A stretch of DNA of 64,000 nucleotides from Piscinibacter sp. (GTDB lineage Bacteria; Pseudomonadota; Gammaproteobacteria; Burkholderiales; Burkholderiaceae_C). The DNA is taken from assembly GCA_019635485.1 (NCBI GenBank), contig JAHBZL010000005.1, positions 1-64,000 on the forward strand, given 5' to 3'. This document shows, one piece after another, positions 55,457-64,000 of the stretch (the stretch's first letter is position 1; the number at the start of each line of letters is the position of its first letter). The translations under genes were made by a program, and so were the position numbers. The notes beneath the pieces are model-generated. The model was not told where the DNA came from and made no database searches. It was given only the letters and a program-made list of their open reading frames with translations.

Positions 55457-55612
55457 CTTCGATCCTGCCGCATTGCGGCCTGCATCGAAGGTCTTGCTCG
55501 GCTTGAAGTGATTGTTATGGCCCGACAGACCGGAAGCTTCGCTTCGTCATGACGATCTGTCGCAACTACCCGCCGCAAACGACGGTGGAGTCGAGCTACT
55601 CCCCTTCTGCCG
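55457..55612 (-). promoter_or_regulatory. Second yybP-ykoY manganese riboswitch with alternative hairpin
   Basis: On the minus strand: GAAGGGGAGTAGC (5' end, near 55612), CGTCATGACG, CCGGTC, and GAGCAAGACCTTC, which closes P1 with the 5' GAAGG. The 3' strand CTTCGAT (55484-55490) can instead pair with ATCGAAG (55457-55463) around an inner stem GCCGCA/TGCGGC. The two foldings exclude each other, a plausible expression switch ahead of the TerC gene at 54676. Confidence 0.85.
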
Positions 55613-55678
55613 GCGAGTATAGGCTTCGGCCGCGCGGGGCGGCAAGTCAGGGGAAACCGAGGCCCGGCGCGCCCCGCG

Positions 55679-56365
55679 TCAGGCAGGCGCGCGGTCGCGG
55701 GCGCGCTTCTGCAGCCACAGTCCGACCGCGACGACCAGCACCGCGCCCGCCGCGCCGGCCAGGTTGACCACGTCGTGCGGCAGTTCGCCGAAGCGCTCGG
55801 TCACGGCAGGGTCGGTGAACATCATCTCGCCGGCCAGGAAGCCGAGCAGCGCAGCGCCCAGCGTGATGATGATCGGGAAGCGCTGCATCACCTTCAGCAG
55901 CAGCGTGCTGCCGAACACGATGAGCGGAATGCTGATCGCCAGGCCGATGACCAGCAGCGGGGTGTTGCCCTTCGCAGCGGCCGCCACAGCCAGCACGTTG
56001 TCCAGGCTCATCACCAGGTCCGCGACCAGGATGGTGCGGATCGCCGACATCATGCCGCCGCTCTCGTGGTGCGTGCCCTCCTCGCCGTCGTCCTCGAGCA
56101 GCAGCGTGATGCCGATGTACAGCAGCAGCAGCGCGCCCACGACTTTCAGCCAGGGCCACTTGAGCATCTCGACCGCGATCAGCGTCAGCACGATCCGCAT
56201 CACGATCGCCGCGGCGCTGCCCCAGACGATCGCCGCCTTCTGCTGCTGCGGCGGCAGCGAGCGCGCCGCCAGTGCAATCACCACGGCGTTGTCGCCGGAG
56301 AGCACGACGTTCGCGAGAATGATCGATCCGAGGGCAGCCCAGAAGGCGCCGGAGGAGAGGTCCAT
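55679..56365 (-). CDS. TerC-family membrane protein
   Basis: A 228-residue membrane protein with about seven helices and the TerC motifs VVLSGDNAVVIALAARSLPP and VADLVMSLDNVLAVAAAAKG. It is a paralogue of the gene at 54676 but its 5' leader lacks the yybP-ykoY blocks, so it is probably not manganese-switched. A stem GGAGGGCC/GGCCCTCC (56393-56413) sits in its leader. It is 130 bases downstream of sucD. Confidence 0.9.
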   Translation of the reverse strand: MDLSSGAFWAALGSIILANVVLSGDNAVVIALAARSLPPQQQKAAIVWGSAAAIVMRIVLTLIAVEMLKWPWLKVVGALLLLYIGITLLLEDDGEEGTHHESGGMMSAIRTILVADLVMSLDNVLAVAAAAKGNTPLLVIGLAISIPLIVFGSTLLLKVMQRFPIIITLGAALLGFLAGEMMFTDPAVTERFGELPHDVVNLAGAAGAVLVVAVGLWLQKRARDRAPA

Positions 56366-56457
56366 GGCACGGCCCGCTTTGTAGGAAAGGACGGAGGGCC
56401 GCAGGGGCCCTCCTTATCTCGAGCTGCCGGAAATTCTAGAGGCCGGGGCGGCCCCCA

Positions 56458-56479
56458 GCGTTCGTACTACTACGAACGC
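56458..56479 (-). terminator. Hairpin downstream of sucD
   Basis: GCGTTCGTA and TACGAACGC (56458-56466, 56471-56479) form a perfect nine-base stem with a four-base loop, 16 bases after the sucD stop. No T tract follows, so termination may be partial or the hairpin may protect the sucCD transcript end. Confidence 0.6.
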
Positions 56480-56495
56480 GAGCGCCGCGCCGTGC

Positions 56496-57389
56496 TCAGA
56501 TCAGCGACTTCAGCAGCCGACCCATCTCCGACGGGTTGCGCGTCACCTTGAAGCCGCATTCCTCCATGATCGCGAGCTTCGCGTCGGCGGTGTCCGCGCC
56601 GCCGCTGATCAGCGCGCCGGCGTGGCCCATGCGCTTGCCCGGGGGCGCGGTGACGCCGGCGATGAAGCCGACGATCGGCTTCTTCATGTTGGCCTTGCAC
56701 CAGCGCGCCGCGTCGGCCTCGTCCGGGCCGCCGATCTCGCCGATCATGATCACCGCGTCGGTGTCCGGGTCGTCGTTGAAGGCCTTCATCACGTCGACGT
56801 GCTTCAGGCCGTTGATCGGGTCGCCGCCGATGCCCACGGCGCTGCTCTGGCCCAGGCCGATCTCGGTCAGCTGCGCCACCGCCTCGTAGGTCAGCGTGCC
56901 GGAGCGCGAGACCACGCCGATGCGGCCCTTCCTGTGGATGTGGCCCGGCATGATGCCGATCTTGATCTCCTCGGGCGTGATCAGGCCCGGGCAGTTAGGC
57001 CCCAGCAGCAGCGTCTTCTTGCCGCCCTGGGCTTCCTTCAGCTTCATCTTGTTGCGCACCATCAGCATGTCCTTGATCGGGATGCCTTCGGTGATGCAGA
57101 TGACGAGGTCGAGATCGGCCTCGACCGCTTCCCAGATTGCCTCCGCTGCGCCGGCCGGCGGCACGTAGATGACGCTCACGGTGGCGCCGGTGGCGGCCTT
57201 CGCATCCTTCACGCTGGCGTGGATCGGGATGCCTTCGAAGCTTTCGCCGGCCTTCTTCGGGTTGACGCCGGCGACGAAGCAGGCCTTGCCGTTGGCATAG
57301 GCCTGGCAGCCCTTGGTGTGGAATTGGCCGGTCTTGCCCGTGATGCCCTGGGTGATGACCTTGGTGTCCTTGTTGATCAGGATGCTCAT
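56496..57389 (-). CDS. sucD: Succinyl-CoA synthetase subunit alpha
   Basis: A 297-residue subunit with CoA-binding N-terminus ([20 protein letters not shown]), [20 protein letters not shown], and the active His in [12 protein letters not shown]. It carries the phosphohistidine in the TCA-cycle step converting succinyl-CoA to succinate. It follows sucC by 24 bases. Confidence 0.98.
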   Translation of the reverse strand: MSILINKDTKVITQGITGKTGQFHTKGCQAYANGKACFVAGVNPKKAGESFEGIPIHASVKDAKAATGATVSVIYVPPAGAAEAIWEAVEADLDLVICITEGIPIKDMLMVRNKMKLKEAQGGKKTLLLGPNCPGLITPEEIKIGIMPGHIHRKGRIGVVSRSGTLTYEAVAQLTEIGLGQSSAVGIGGDPINGLKHVDVMKAFNDDPDTDAVIMIGEIGGPDEADAARWCKANMKKPIVGFIAGVTAPPGKRMGHAGALISGGADTADAKLAIMEECGFKVTRNPSEMGRLLKSLI

Positions 57390-57413
57390 TGCAATCTTCC
57401 TTGGCTGGCGGGC

Positions 57414-58574
57414 TTACTGGACGGCGGCGACGATCTTGGTCGCCGCTTCGGCCATGGTGTCGGCACTGATGATCGGCAGGCCGGACTCGGCCAGCATCTT
57501 CTTGCCGAGTTCCTCGTTCGTGCCTTTCATGCGCACCACCAGCGGCACGTTCAGGTTCACCGCCTTGCAGGCCGCGATCACGCCTTCGGCGATGGTGTCG
57601 CAACGCATGATGCCGCCGAAGATGTTGACCAGGATGGCCTTCACCTTGGGCGAGGAGAGCATGATCTTGAAGGCCTCGGTGACCTTCTCGGCCGTGGCAC
57701 CGCCGCCGACGTCGAGGAAATTGGCCGGCTCGCCGCCGAACAGCTTGATGGTGTCCATCGTGGCCATGGCCAGGCCCGCGCCGTTGACCAGGCAGCCGAT
57801 GTTGCCGTCGAGCTGGATGTAGGCGAGGTCGAACTTGCTGGCCTCCACCTCGGCCGGGTCCTCCTCGTCGAGGTCGCGGTAGGCGACGATCTCGGGGTGG
57901 CGGAACAGCGCGTTGGAGTCGAAGTTGAACTTCGCGTCGAGCGCGATCAGATGGCCCTTGCTGTCGCAGTTCAGCGGGTTGATCTCGACCAGCGAGGCGT
58001 CGGTCTCCATGTAGCAGCGGTACAGGTTCTGGAACAGCGTGACCGCCTGGGCGTGGGAGCCTTCCGGGAGGCCGAGCGCCGCAGCAACCTTCTTCGCCTG
58101 CATATCGGTCAGGCCCAGGAGCGGGTCGACCAGCTCGGTGATGATCTTCTCGGGGGTCTTGTGCGCGACTTCCTCGATGTCCATCCCGCCTTCGCTGGAG
58201 GCGATCAGCGCCACCTTCTGCGAGGCCCGGTCGGTCACCAGCGAAACGTAGTACTCCTTCTTGATGTCCGCGCCTTCCTCGATGTACAGGCGGCGCACCT
58301 TCTGGCCTTCGGGGCCGGTCTGGTGCGTCTTGAGCTGCATGCCCAGGATCTGGCCGGCCAGCGCGCCGACATCGTCCAGCGTCTTCGCCAGTTTGACGCC
58401 GCCCCCCTTGCCACGCCCACCGGCGTGGATCTGCGCCTTCACGACCCAGACCGGGCCGCCGAGCTTCTCGGCGGCTTCGGTCGCCTCGCGCACGCTGAAG
58501 GCCGGATAGCCGCGCGGGACGGGCACGCCGAACTGGCGCAGGATTTCCTTGCCCTGGTACTCATGGATTTTCAT
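57414..58574 (-). CDS. sucC: Succinyl-CoA synthetase subunit beta
   Basis: A 386-residue ATP-grasp subunit ([51 protein letters not shown]). It binds the nucleotide and forms the enzyme with SucD. Its ATG overlaps the DUF2889 stop by four bases. Confidence 0.98.
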   Translation of the reverse strand: MKIHEYQGKEILRQFGVPVPRGYPAFSVREATEAAEKLGGPVWVVKAQIHAGGRGKGGGVKLAKTLDDVGALAGQILGMQLKTHQTGPEGQKVRRLYIEEGADIKKEYYVSLVTDRASQKVALIASSEGGMDIEEVAHKTPEKIITELVDPLLGLTDMQAKKVAAALGLPEGSHAQAVTLFQNLYRCYMETDASLVEINPLNCDSKGHLIALDAKFNFDSNALFRHPEIVAYRDLDEEDPAEVEASKFDLAYIQLDGNIGCLVNGAGLAMATMDTIKLFGGEPANFLDVGGGATAEKVTEAFKIMLSSPKVKAILVNIFGGIMRCDTIAEGVIAACKAVNLNVPLVVRMKGTNEELGKKMLAESGLPIISADTMAEAATKIVAAVQ

Positions 58575-59176
58575 GGCTGTCTCGCTTGCTCAAGTTTCGA
58601 GAGGGAAGGCGTGGCCTCGGGGTCTTGGGCGCCCCGGTACCAGCGTGGGTAGAAGAGTCTCACCGCCGCGCCGTCGGCGCGCAAGGCGTGGCAGCGGTCG
58701 ATCTGGAACGGCGGCTCATCGGTGGCGCTGTCCTCGCGCGTGTCGAGCACCTCGCCGGCGAAGGCCTGCACGACAGCCGTGGGCAGCACCTGCGCCAGTT
58801 CGGTCAGGTGCGTGCAGCCGACCGTGCCGCCGAGGCGCTCCTTGACGGCGCGGCGGAAGCCGCGCATCAGGTTCAGCCCGACCAACCGCCCGTAAGCGTC
58901 GCCGTGGTCGTCGCACTGCCCCGGGTAGGGCATCCAGCGCGATTCCGACCCCGCCGCGACGATGTTGAACTGCTCGTCGACGACGATGCGCAGCAGCATG
59001 TCGTGGATCGGGTCGCCGGCCCGGCGCAGGCCGCCGGCCAGCAGCGTGTCGTGTGTCTTGACGTCGCTGATCTCGGCGTCGACCTCCCACAGGCCGTTGC
59101 CGCGTGCGTAGACCTGCACGTCGATGCGGCGGCGGTGCTTGAGCTGGCGCTCTGGCGCGGCGGGCGGCAAAGCCAT
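58571..59176 (-). CDS. DUF2889 protein
   Basis: A 201-residue protein of the DUF2889 family ([60 protein letters not shown]). Function unknown. The start at 59176 ([19 protein letters not shown]) is the usual one for the family; a longer frame to 59224 or 59269 adds unsupported residues. It is coupled to sucC, a linkage suggesting a metabolic role. Confidence 0.88.
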   Translation of the reverse strand: MALPPAAPERQLKHRRRIDVQVYARGNGLWEVDAEISDVKTHDTLLAGGLRRAGDPIHDMLLRIVVDEQFNIVAAGSESRWMPYPGQCDDHGDAYGRLVGLNLMRGFRRAVKERLGGTVGCTHLTELAQVLPTAVVQAFAGEVLDTREDSATDEPPFQIDRCHALRADGAAVRLFYPRWYRGAQDPEATPSLSKLEQARQP

Positions 59177-59327
59177 GGCGACGAGGGACCGGGAGCGAGT
59201 GGTTGGGGTTGTCCAACGCGACATCCGGCCGGTCGTAACCTCGCTGGAACCCGCGCAAACGCCGCGCAATGTAGCATGCTGCGCTGCATCAACCCTGACG
59301 GGGAACTGTCGGGCCGGCGCGGCCCAC

Positions 59328-59896
59328 TCAGGCGCCTCGGTCCTGGCCGTCGTCCTCGACGAGACCCCCCGGCCCGGCCTGTCGCAGCACCTGGCGCACG
59401 ACCTCGGCCGAGAAGCCGCGGGCCGTCAGGAAGCGCGCCTGGCGCACCCGGCCGGCGGCATCGGCGGCGGCCTGGCCGAACTTGCGGCGCCAGACTTCAC
59501 GCGCCCGCTCCTGCTCGCTGGCCGCCAGTTCGCGTGCCGCATCACCGTCGAGGGCGACGCCATGCTGCGCGAGCTCCTGCTCGATGCGCCGGTTGCCGTA
59601 GCGGGCCGCGCGCGCGCTCACGCGCGCCTCGACGAAGCGCTGCTCGGACAGGTAGCGATTCGCCTCCAGCCAGTCGAGCAGGGCGTCGACCTGTGCCGGC
59701 GCCTCGCCCTCCTCGCCGAGTGCGGCCAGCGCCCGCGCGTGCGGCAGCAGCTTGCGGCGCAGTTCGGCGCGGCTGTGCTCGCGCTGCGCCAGCCATTGCA
59801 GCGCGCGCCCCTTCAGCGAACGCTGCGGCGCCGCCTCGGCCAGCGGCCCGCGGCGCACGCTGCGCAGGCCGCCGGCCGGGCGCGGCGGCGACTCGC

Positions 59897-59900
<4 letters not shown>
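59328..59900 (-). CDS. recX: RecA regulatory protein RecX
   Basis: A 190-residue helical protein with three-helix RecX repeats ([57 protein letters not shown]). It caps RecA filaments. It starts at a GTG inside the recA stop codon (GTGA overlap), the common arrangement. Confidence 0.94.
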
Positions 59901-60943
<1,043 letters not shown>

Positions 60944-60968
60944 GCGGCGATCTCCTGTGTTGGCCGCG

Positions 60969-60997
60969 ATTATGGCAAAAGCTGGATGTTTGTACAG
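60969..60997 (-). promoter_or_regulatory. LexA (SOS) box and recA promoter
   Basis: CTGTACAAACATCCAG on the minus strand (60982-60997) matches CTGT-N8-ACAG with one change in the right arm. CATAAT (60969-60974) is a good -10 box, 16 bases from TGTACA in the -35 position. LexA would block this promoter. Confidence 0.85.
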
Positions 60998-61142
60998 TGG
61001 CGACCTGGCTTCGTTCATGGGGGCCGTCCGGCCGACGCCGCTGACTTGATGTTGCGCAAGCGGCCCGGGGAGGGGCACCTGCCTACAATTGCAGCAGCCG
61101 CCGGCAAGCCTGGTTCCGACCGGCGGCACGATGGAGACACCC

Positions 61143-61814
61143 ATGCGCATCCTGGTCGCCGAAGACGATCAAGTTCTGGCCGACGGACTGCTGCGCTCCC
61201 TGCGCAACGGTGGCTACGCCGTCGACCGGGTCGCCAGCGGCAGCGAGGCGGATGCGGCGCTGGCCTCGCACGAGTTCGACCTGCTGATCCTCGACCTCGG
61301 CCTGCCGAAGATGCACGGGCTGGAGGTGCTGCGCAAGCTGCGCGGGCGCGGTTCGTCGGTGCCGGTGCTGATCCTGACCGCGGCCGACAGCGTCGAGCAG
61401 CGCGTCAAGGGCCTGGACCTGGGCGCGGACGACTACATGGCCAAGCCGTTCTCGCTGCAGGAACTGGAGGCGCGCGTGCGGGCGCTGACGCGGCGCGGCC
61501 TCGGCACCGCGTCGACCGTGATCAAGCACGGCCCGCTGACCTTCGATGCGACCGGCCGGGTGGCCTACATCAACGACCAGATGATCGAGCTGTCGGCGCG
61601 CGAGCTGTCGCTGCTCGAGGTCCTGCTGCAGCGCGCCGGCCGCCTGGTCAGCAAGGACCAGCTGGTCGAGCGGCTGTGCGAGTGGGGCGAGGAAGTCAGC
61701 AACAACGCGATCGAGGTGTACATCCACCGCCTGCGCAAGAAGATCGAGCAGGGGCCGGTGCGCATCGCCACCGTGCGGGGCCTGGGGTACTGCCTGGAAA
61801 AGATCGCGGCCTGA
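61143..61814 (+). CDS. OmpR-family response regulator (QseB/TctD-like)
   Basis: A 224-residue regulator. Receiver: [15 protein letters not shown], phospho-Asp in [13 protein letters not shown], Thr in LILTAADS, Lys in [10 protein letters not shown]. Winged helix: [31 protein letters not shown], ending [17 protein letters not shown] lies ten bases before the ATG. The cognate kinase follows after 71 bases. Confidence 0.94.
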   Translation: MRILVAEDDQVLADGLLRSLRNGGYAVDRVASGSEADAALASHEFDLLILDLGLPKMHGLEVLRKLRGRGSSVPVLILTAADSVEQRVKGLDLGADDYMAKPFSLQELEARVRALTRRGLGTASTVIKHGPLTFDATGRVAYINDQMIELSARELSLLEVLLQRAGRLVSKDQLVERLCEWGEEVSNNAIEVYIHRLRKKIEQGPVRIATVRGLGYCLEKIAA

Positions 61815-61885
61815 TGGCGTCGCGCTCGCGTCGTTCGCGGCCTCCGGGCGCGTACCGGGCGGCCCGGCCGGAGCGCTGAACCGTC

Positions 61886-63421
61886 GTGCCGCACAGCAAG
61901 AAGGAGCAGCGCTCGCTGTTCGGCGAGATTCTCGACTGGATGCTCGCCCCGCTGCTGCTGCTGTGGCCGATGAGCGTGGCGCTGACCTGGCTGGTGGCGC
62001 AGAACATCGCGCACAAGCCGTTCGACCGCGAACTCGCGGAGATGGTGCGGGTGCTCGGCAAGCAGGTGGCGCTGCGGCACACGGCCGGCGGTGAACCGGA
62101 GGCGCAGTTCACGCTGACCGCCAGCGCCGCCGAAGTGCTGCACACCGACGAGGACGACGAGATCCACTACCAGGTGCTCGGCCTGCGCGGCGAACTGCTC
62201 AGCGGCGAACGCGAGCTGCCGGTGCCGCTGGACGAGGACCGCCCGGTCGCGGGCGACGTGCGATTTCGCGACGACCGCATCAACAACACCGACGTGCGCG
62301 TCGCCTACGCCTGGTTCGAGCCACCCGGCGCAGCGCCCGGCGGCAGCCTGATCCAGGTCGCCGAGACGCTGGGCAAACGCTCGCGCCTGGCCACCGAGAT
62401 CATCAAGGGCGTGATCCTGCCCCAGTTCGTGATCCTGCCGCTGGCGGTGCTGCTGGTGTGGTTCGCGCTGGCGCGGGGCATCGCGCCGCTGAACGAGCTG
62501 CAGCGGCGCATCCGGCGGCGCGACAGCAACGACCTGTCGCCGATCGACGAGCGTGATGCGCCCGAGGAGGTGTCGCCGCTGGTGCGGGCGATCAACGACC
62601 TGCTCGGACGACTGGACCAGTCGATCGCGACGCAGAAGCACTTCCTGGCCGACGCCGCCCATCAGCTGAAGACGCCGCTGGCCGGCCTGCGCACGCAGGC
62701 CGAGCTGGCCGCGCGCGAGATCGACGCCGGCCAGCGCGAGCCGCAGGCGCTGAAGAAGTCGCTGCAGCAGATCGCCTACTCCAGCCAGAGCGCGGCGCAC
62801 ATGGTCAACCAGCTGCTGGCGATGGCGCGCGCCGAGAACCAGGAGCAGCGCACGCAGCGCCAGCCGGTCAACCTGGCGCGGCTGGCCACGGAGACGGTGC
62901 ACGACTTCGTGCCACGCGCGATGGAGAAGCACATCGACCTCGGCTACGAGGGCCCGGAGACCGGGCGGCGCGATGCGCCGCGCGCGCTGGTGAACGGCAA
63001 CGCGCTGCTGCTGCGCGAGCTGATCCGCAACCTGGTCGACAACGCGCTGCAGTACACCCCCGAGGGCGGCACGGTGACGGTGCGGATCGTCGACGACCCG
63101 TTCGGCCAGGTGGTCGTGCTGCAGGTGGAGGACTCCGGCCCCGGCATCCCGCCGGGCGAGCGCGAGCAGGTGTTCCGGCCGTTCTACCGCACGCTCGGCA
63201 CGAACGTCGACGGCAGCGGGCTGGGTCTCGCGATCGTCAGCGAGATCGCGCTGCAGCATGGCGCCGAGGTCCAGCTCGAGGACGCGAACCTGCGCCCACG
63301 GCACGGCCTGTCCGACCACGCCGGCGCGCCGTTCGGGCCGGGGGCGCGCTTCACGCTGCGCTTCCCGGCGCTGTCGTCGGCGCCCGCGGCGGATTCAGGT
63401 GCCGTGGACGCGCCGGCGTAG
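61886..63421 (+). CDS. Sensor histidine kinase (QseC/TctE-like)
   Basis: A 511-residue kinase. Helices about 20-42 and about 173-195 frame a periplasmic 2CSK_N-type domain. The core has H box DAAHQLKTPLAGLR, N box NLVDNALQYTPEG, G1 VEDSGPGIPPGE and G2 GSGLGLAIVSEI. The start is a GTG at 61886. Its 3' end overlaps the opposite-strand dehydrogenase gene by 27 bases. Confidence 0.94.
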   Translation: MPHSKKEQRSLFGEILDWMLAPLLLLWPMSVALTWLVAQNIAHKPFDRELAEMVRVLGKQVALRHTAGGEPEAQFTLTASAAEVLHTDEDDEIHYQVLGLRGELLSGERELPVPLDEDRPVAGDVRFRDDRINNTDVRVAYAWFEPPGAAPGGSLIQVAETLGKRSRLATEIIKGVILPQFVILPLAVLLVWFALARGIAPLNELQRRIRRRDSNDLSPIDERDAPEEVSPLVRAINDLLGRLDQSIATQKHFLADAAHQLKTPLAGLRTQAELAAREIDAGQREPQALKKSLQQIAYSSQSAAHMVNQLLAMARAENQEQRTQRQPVNLARLATETVHDFVPRAMEKHIDLGYEGPETGRRDAPRALVNGNALLLRELIRNLVDNALQYTPEGGTVTVRIVDDPFGQVVVLQVEDSGPGIPPGEREQVFRPFYRTLGTNVDGSGLGLAIVSEIALQHGAEVQLEDANLRPRHGLSDHAGAPFGPGARFTLRFPALSSAPAADSGAVDAPA

Positions 63422-64000
63422 CAGCTCGAACAGGCTGGCGTCGTCCAGCGCGGCGAAGCCGCTCGCGCAGGCGCGTTCGAACAGCGCGGCCGCCTGCGCA
63501 CCGAGCGGCGCCTCGAAGTCGGCCGCCGCGGCCATCGCCAGTGCGAGGTGGCTGTCCTTGTCCAGCAGCGTGGTGTGCGCGCGCGGTGCCAGGTCGCCGG
63601 CCAGCGCGCGGCGCAGGCGGTCCGACCCGATCCAGCTCTGGCCGCTGGAACGCTCGATCACGTCCAGCGCCCGCGCCGGATCCAGCCCGACCCGCTCGGC
63701 CAGCGCCAGCGCCTCGGCGGCCCCGGCCAGGTTGACGGCAGCGAGCAGGTTGTTGACCAGCTTGACGCGGGCCCCGTCGCCGGCACGCTCGCCGAGGCGG
63801 AACACCTGCCCGGACAGTGCGTCGATCAGCGGCTGCCAGCGCGCGAAATCGGCGTCGGCGCAGGCCACCATCAGGCTCATCGTGCCGTCGCGCGCGCGCG
63901 CGGGGCCGCCGGACATCGGCGCGTCGATCGGCGCCAGGCCCTGCGCCGCGAGCCGCGCGGCAATGGCCTCGACGTCGACCGGTGCGATGGTCGGGCACAG
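63395..64000 (-). CDS. 3-hydroxyisobutyrate dehydrogenase-family oxidoreductase (partial)
   Basis: The C-terminal about 200 residues of an NAD(P)-dependent beta-hydroxy-acid dehydrogenase. The frame is open to the window edge, so the N-terminal Rossmann part lies outside. Motifs: APIDAPMSGGPARARDGTMS (substrate loop), GDGARVKLVNNLLAAVNLAG with catalytic Lys in KLVNN, and LLDKDSHLALAMAAAADF near the end. It overlaps the kinase gene by 27 bases at the 3' ends. Confidence 0.9.
   Translation of the reverse strand: MCPTIAPVDVEAIAARLAAQGLAPIDAPMSGGPARARDGTMSLMVACADADFARWQPLIDALSGQVFRLGERAGDGARVKLVNNLLAAVNLAGAAEALALAERVGLDPARALDVIERSSGQSWIGSDRLRRALAGDLAPRAHTTLLDKDSHLALAMAAAADFEAPLGAQAAALFERACASGFAALDDASLFELLRRRVHGT

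Noticed and set aside
56366-56495. A third yybP-ykoY riboswitch before the TerC gene at 55679
   Set aside because: The GGGGAGTA and GTCAAT-type blocks are absent; only simple hairpins occur.
63395-63421. Overlap of kinase and dehydrogenase genes as a sign of a frameshift
   Set aside because: Both frames are intact to their stops; convergent 27-base overlaps are common in high-GC genomes.

Overview
The window is about 70% G+C and densely coded, and gene content and order point to a beta-proteobacterium of the order Burkholderiales (Rubrivivax/Leptothrix/Ideonella-like). The clues are a recA-recX / DUF2889-sucC-sucD / terC / pilA / glycosyltransferase / moaC / bepA run, a type IV pilin with a sigma54-type promoter, a tonB-exbB-exbD group and many small Gly-rich lipoproteins. 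This assignment is an inference from gene content. No insertion sequence, integrase, tRNA, rRNA or CRISPR array was seen, and no stretch without a gene exceeds 300 bases.

Layout. 1-8349: a truncated lipoprotein with a Pro-Ala tail; a cupredoxin-like protein fused in one operon to a GGDEF/EAL protein behind a sigma28-like promoter; an RHH protein; a DJ-1/PfpI protein; a MocR regulator divergent from OsmC and PaiB-like genes; a beta-propeller-like lipoprotein. 8368-16965: ssb, an OmpR-type two-component system, a compact run of exported or membrane proteins (a repeat protein, a Cys-rich protein, a fatty-acid hydroxylase, a lipoprotein), recQ, an Fnr-like regulator and a small lipoprotein. 16981-20424: a VWA lipoprotein divergent from a sigma factor/anti-sigma pair, with a concentric inverted repeat between them that looks like a mirror-image promoter. 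20477-26724: uvrA, a polyamine-type binding protein, a DsbA-fold isomerase plus amidohydrolase, and an AlaLys-rich SWIB protein. 26909-33034: an iron-uptake block (FMN alpha-hydroxy-acid oxidase, PiuC-type dioxygenase, catecholate-type receptor, exbD, exbB, tonB) headed by a Fur-box-like site. 33035-44851: a TerC/Alx transporter with a yybP-ykoY manganese riboswitch, a small membrane protein, pbpC with a giant alpha-2-macroglobulin, bepA and moaC. 44882-48123: a pilin with its TfpX-like accessory protein and a PglL/Wzy-type ligase. 48311-54095: a five-gene signalling operon (Ser/Thr kinase, PP2C phosphatase, FHA protein, CHASE2 adenylate cyclase, class II-like cyclic-nucleotide phosphodiesterase). 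54177-64000: two more TerC genes (one with a second yybP-ykoY riboswitch), sucCD, recX-recA with an SOS box, a QseB/QseC-like two-component system and a truncated 3-hydroxyisobutyrate-dehydrogenase-family gene.

How they work together. The most coherent systems are (1) the kinase/phosphatase/FHA/cAMP synthesis and breakdown operon just downstream of three metal- and central-metabolism genes and next to the pilin locus, (2) the Fur/TonB iron-acquisition block, (3) the pilin O-glycosylation locus, and (4) the sigma factor-anti-sigma-VWA lipoprotein unit with a shared symmetric control region. Functions are assigned by reading motifs in the translated sequence; no database search was run.
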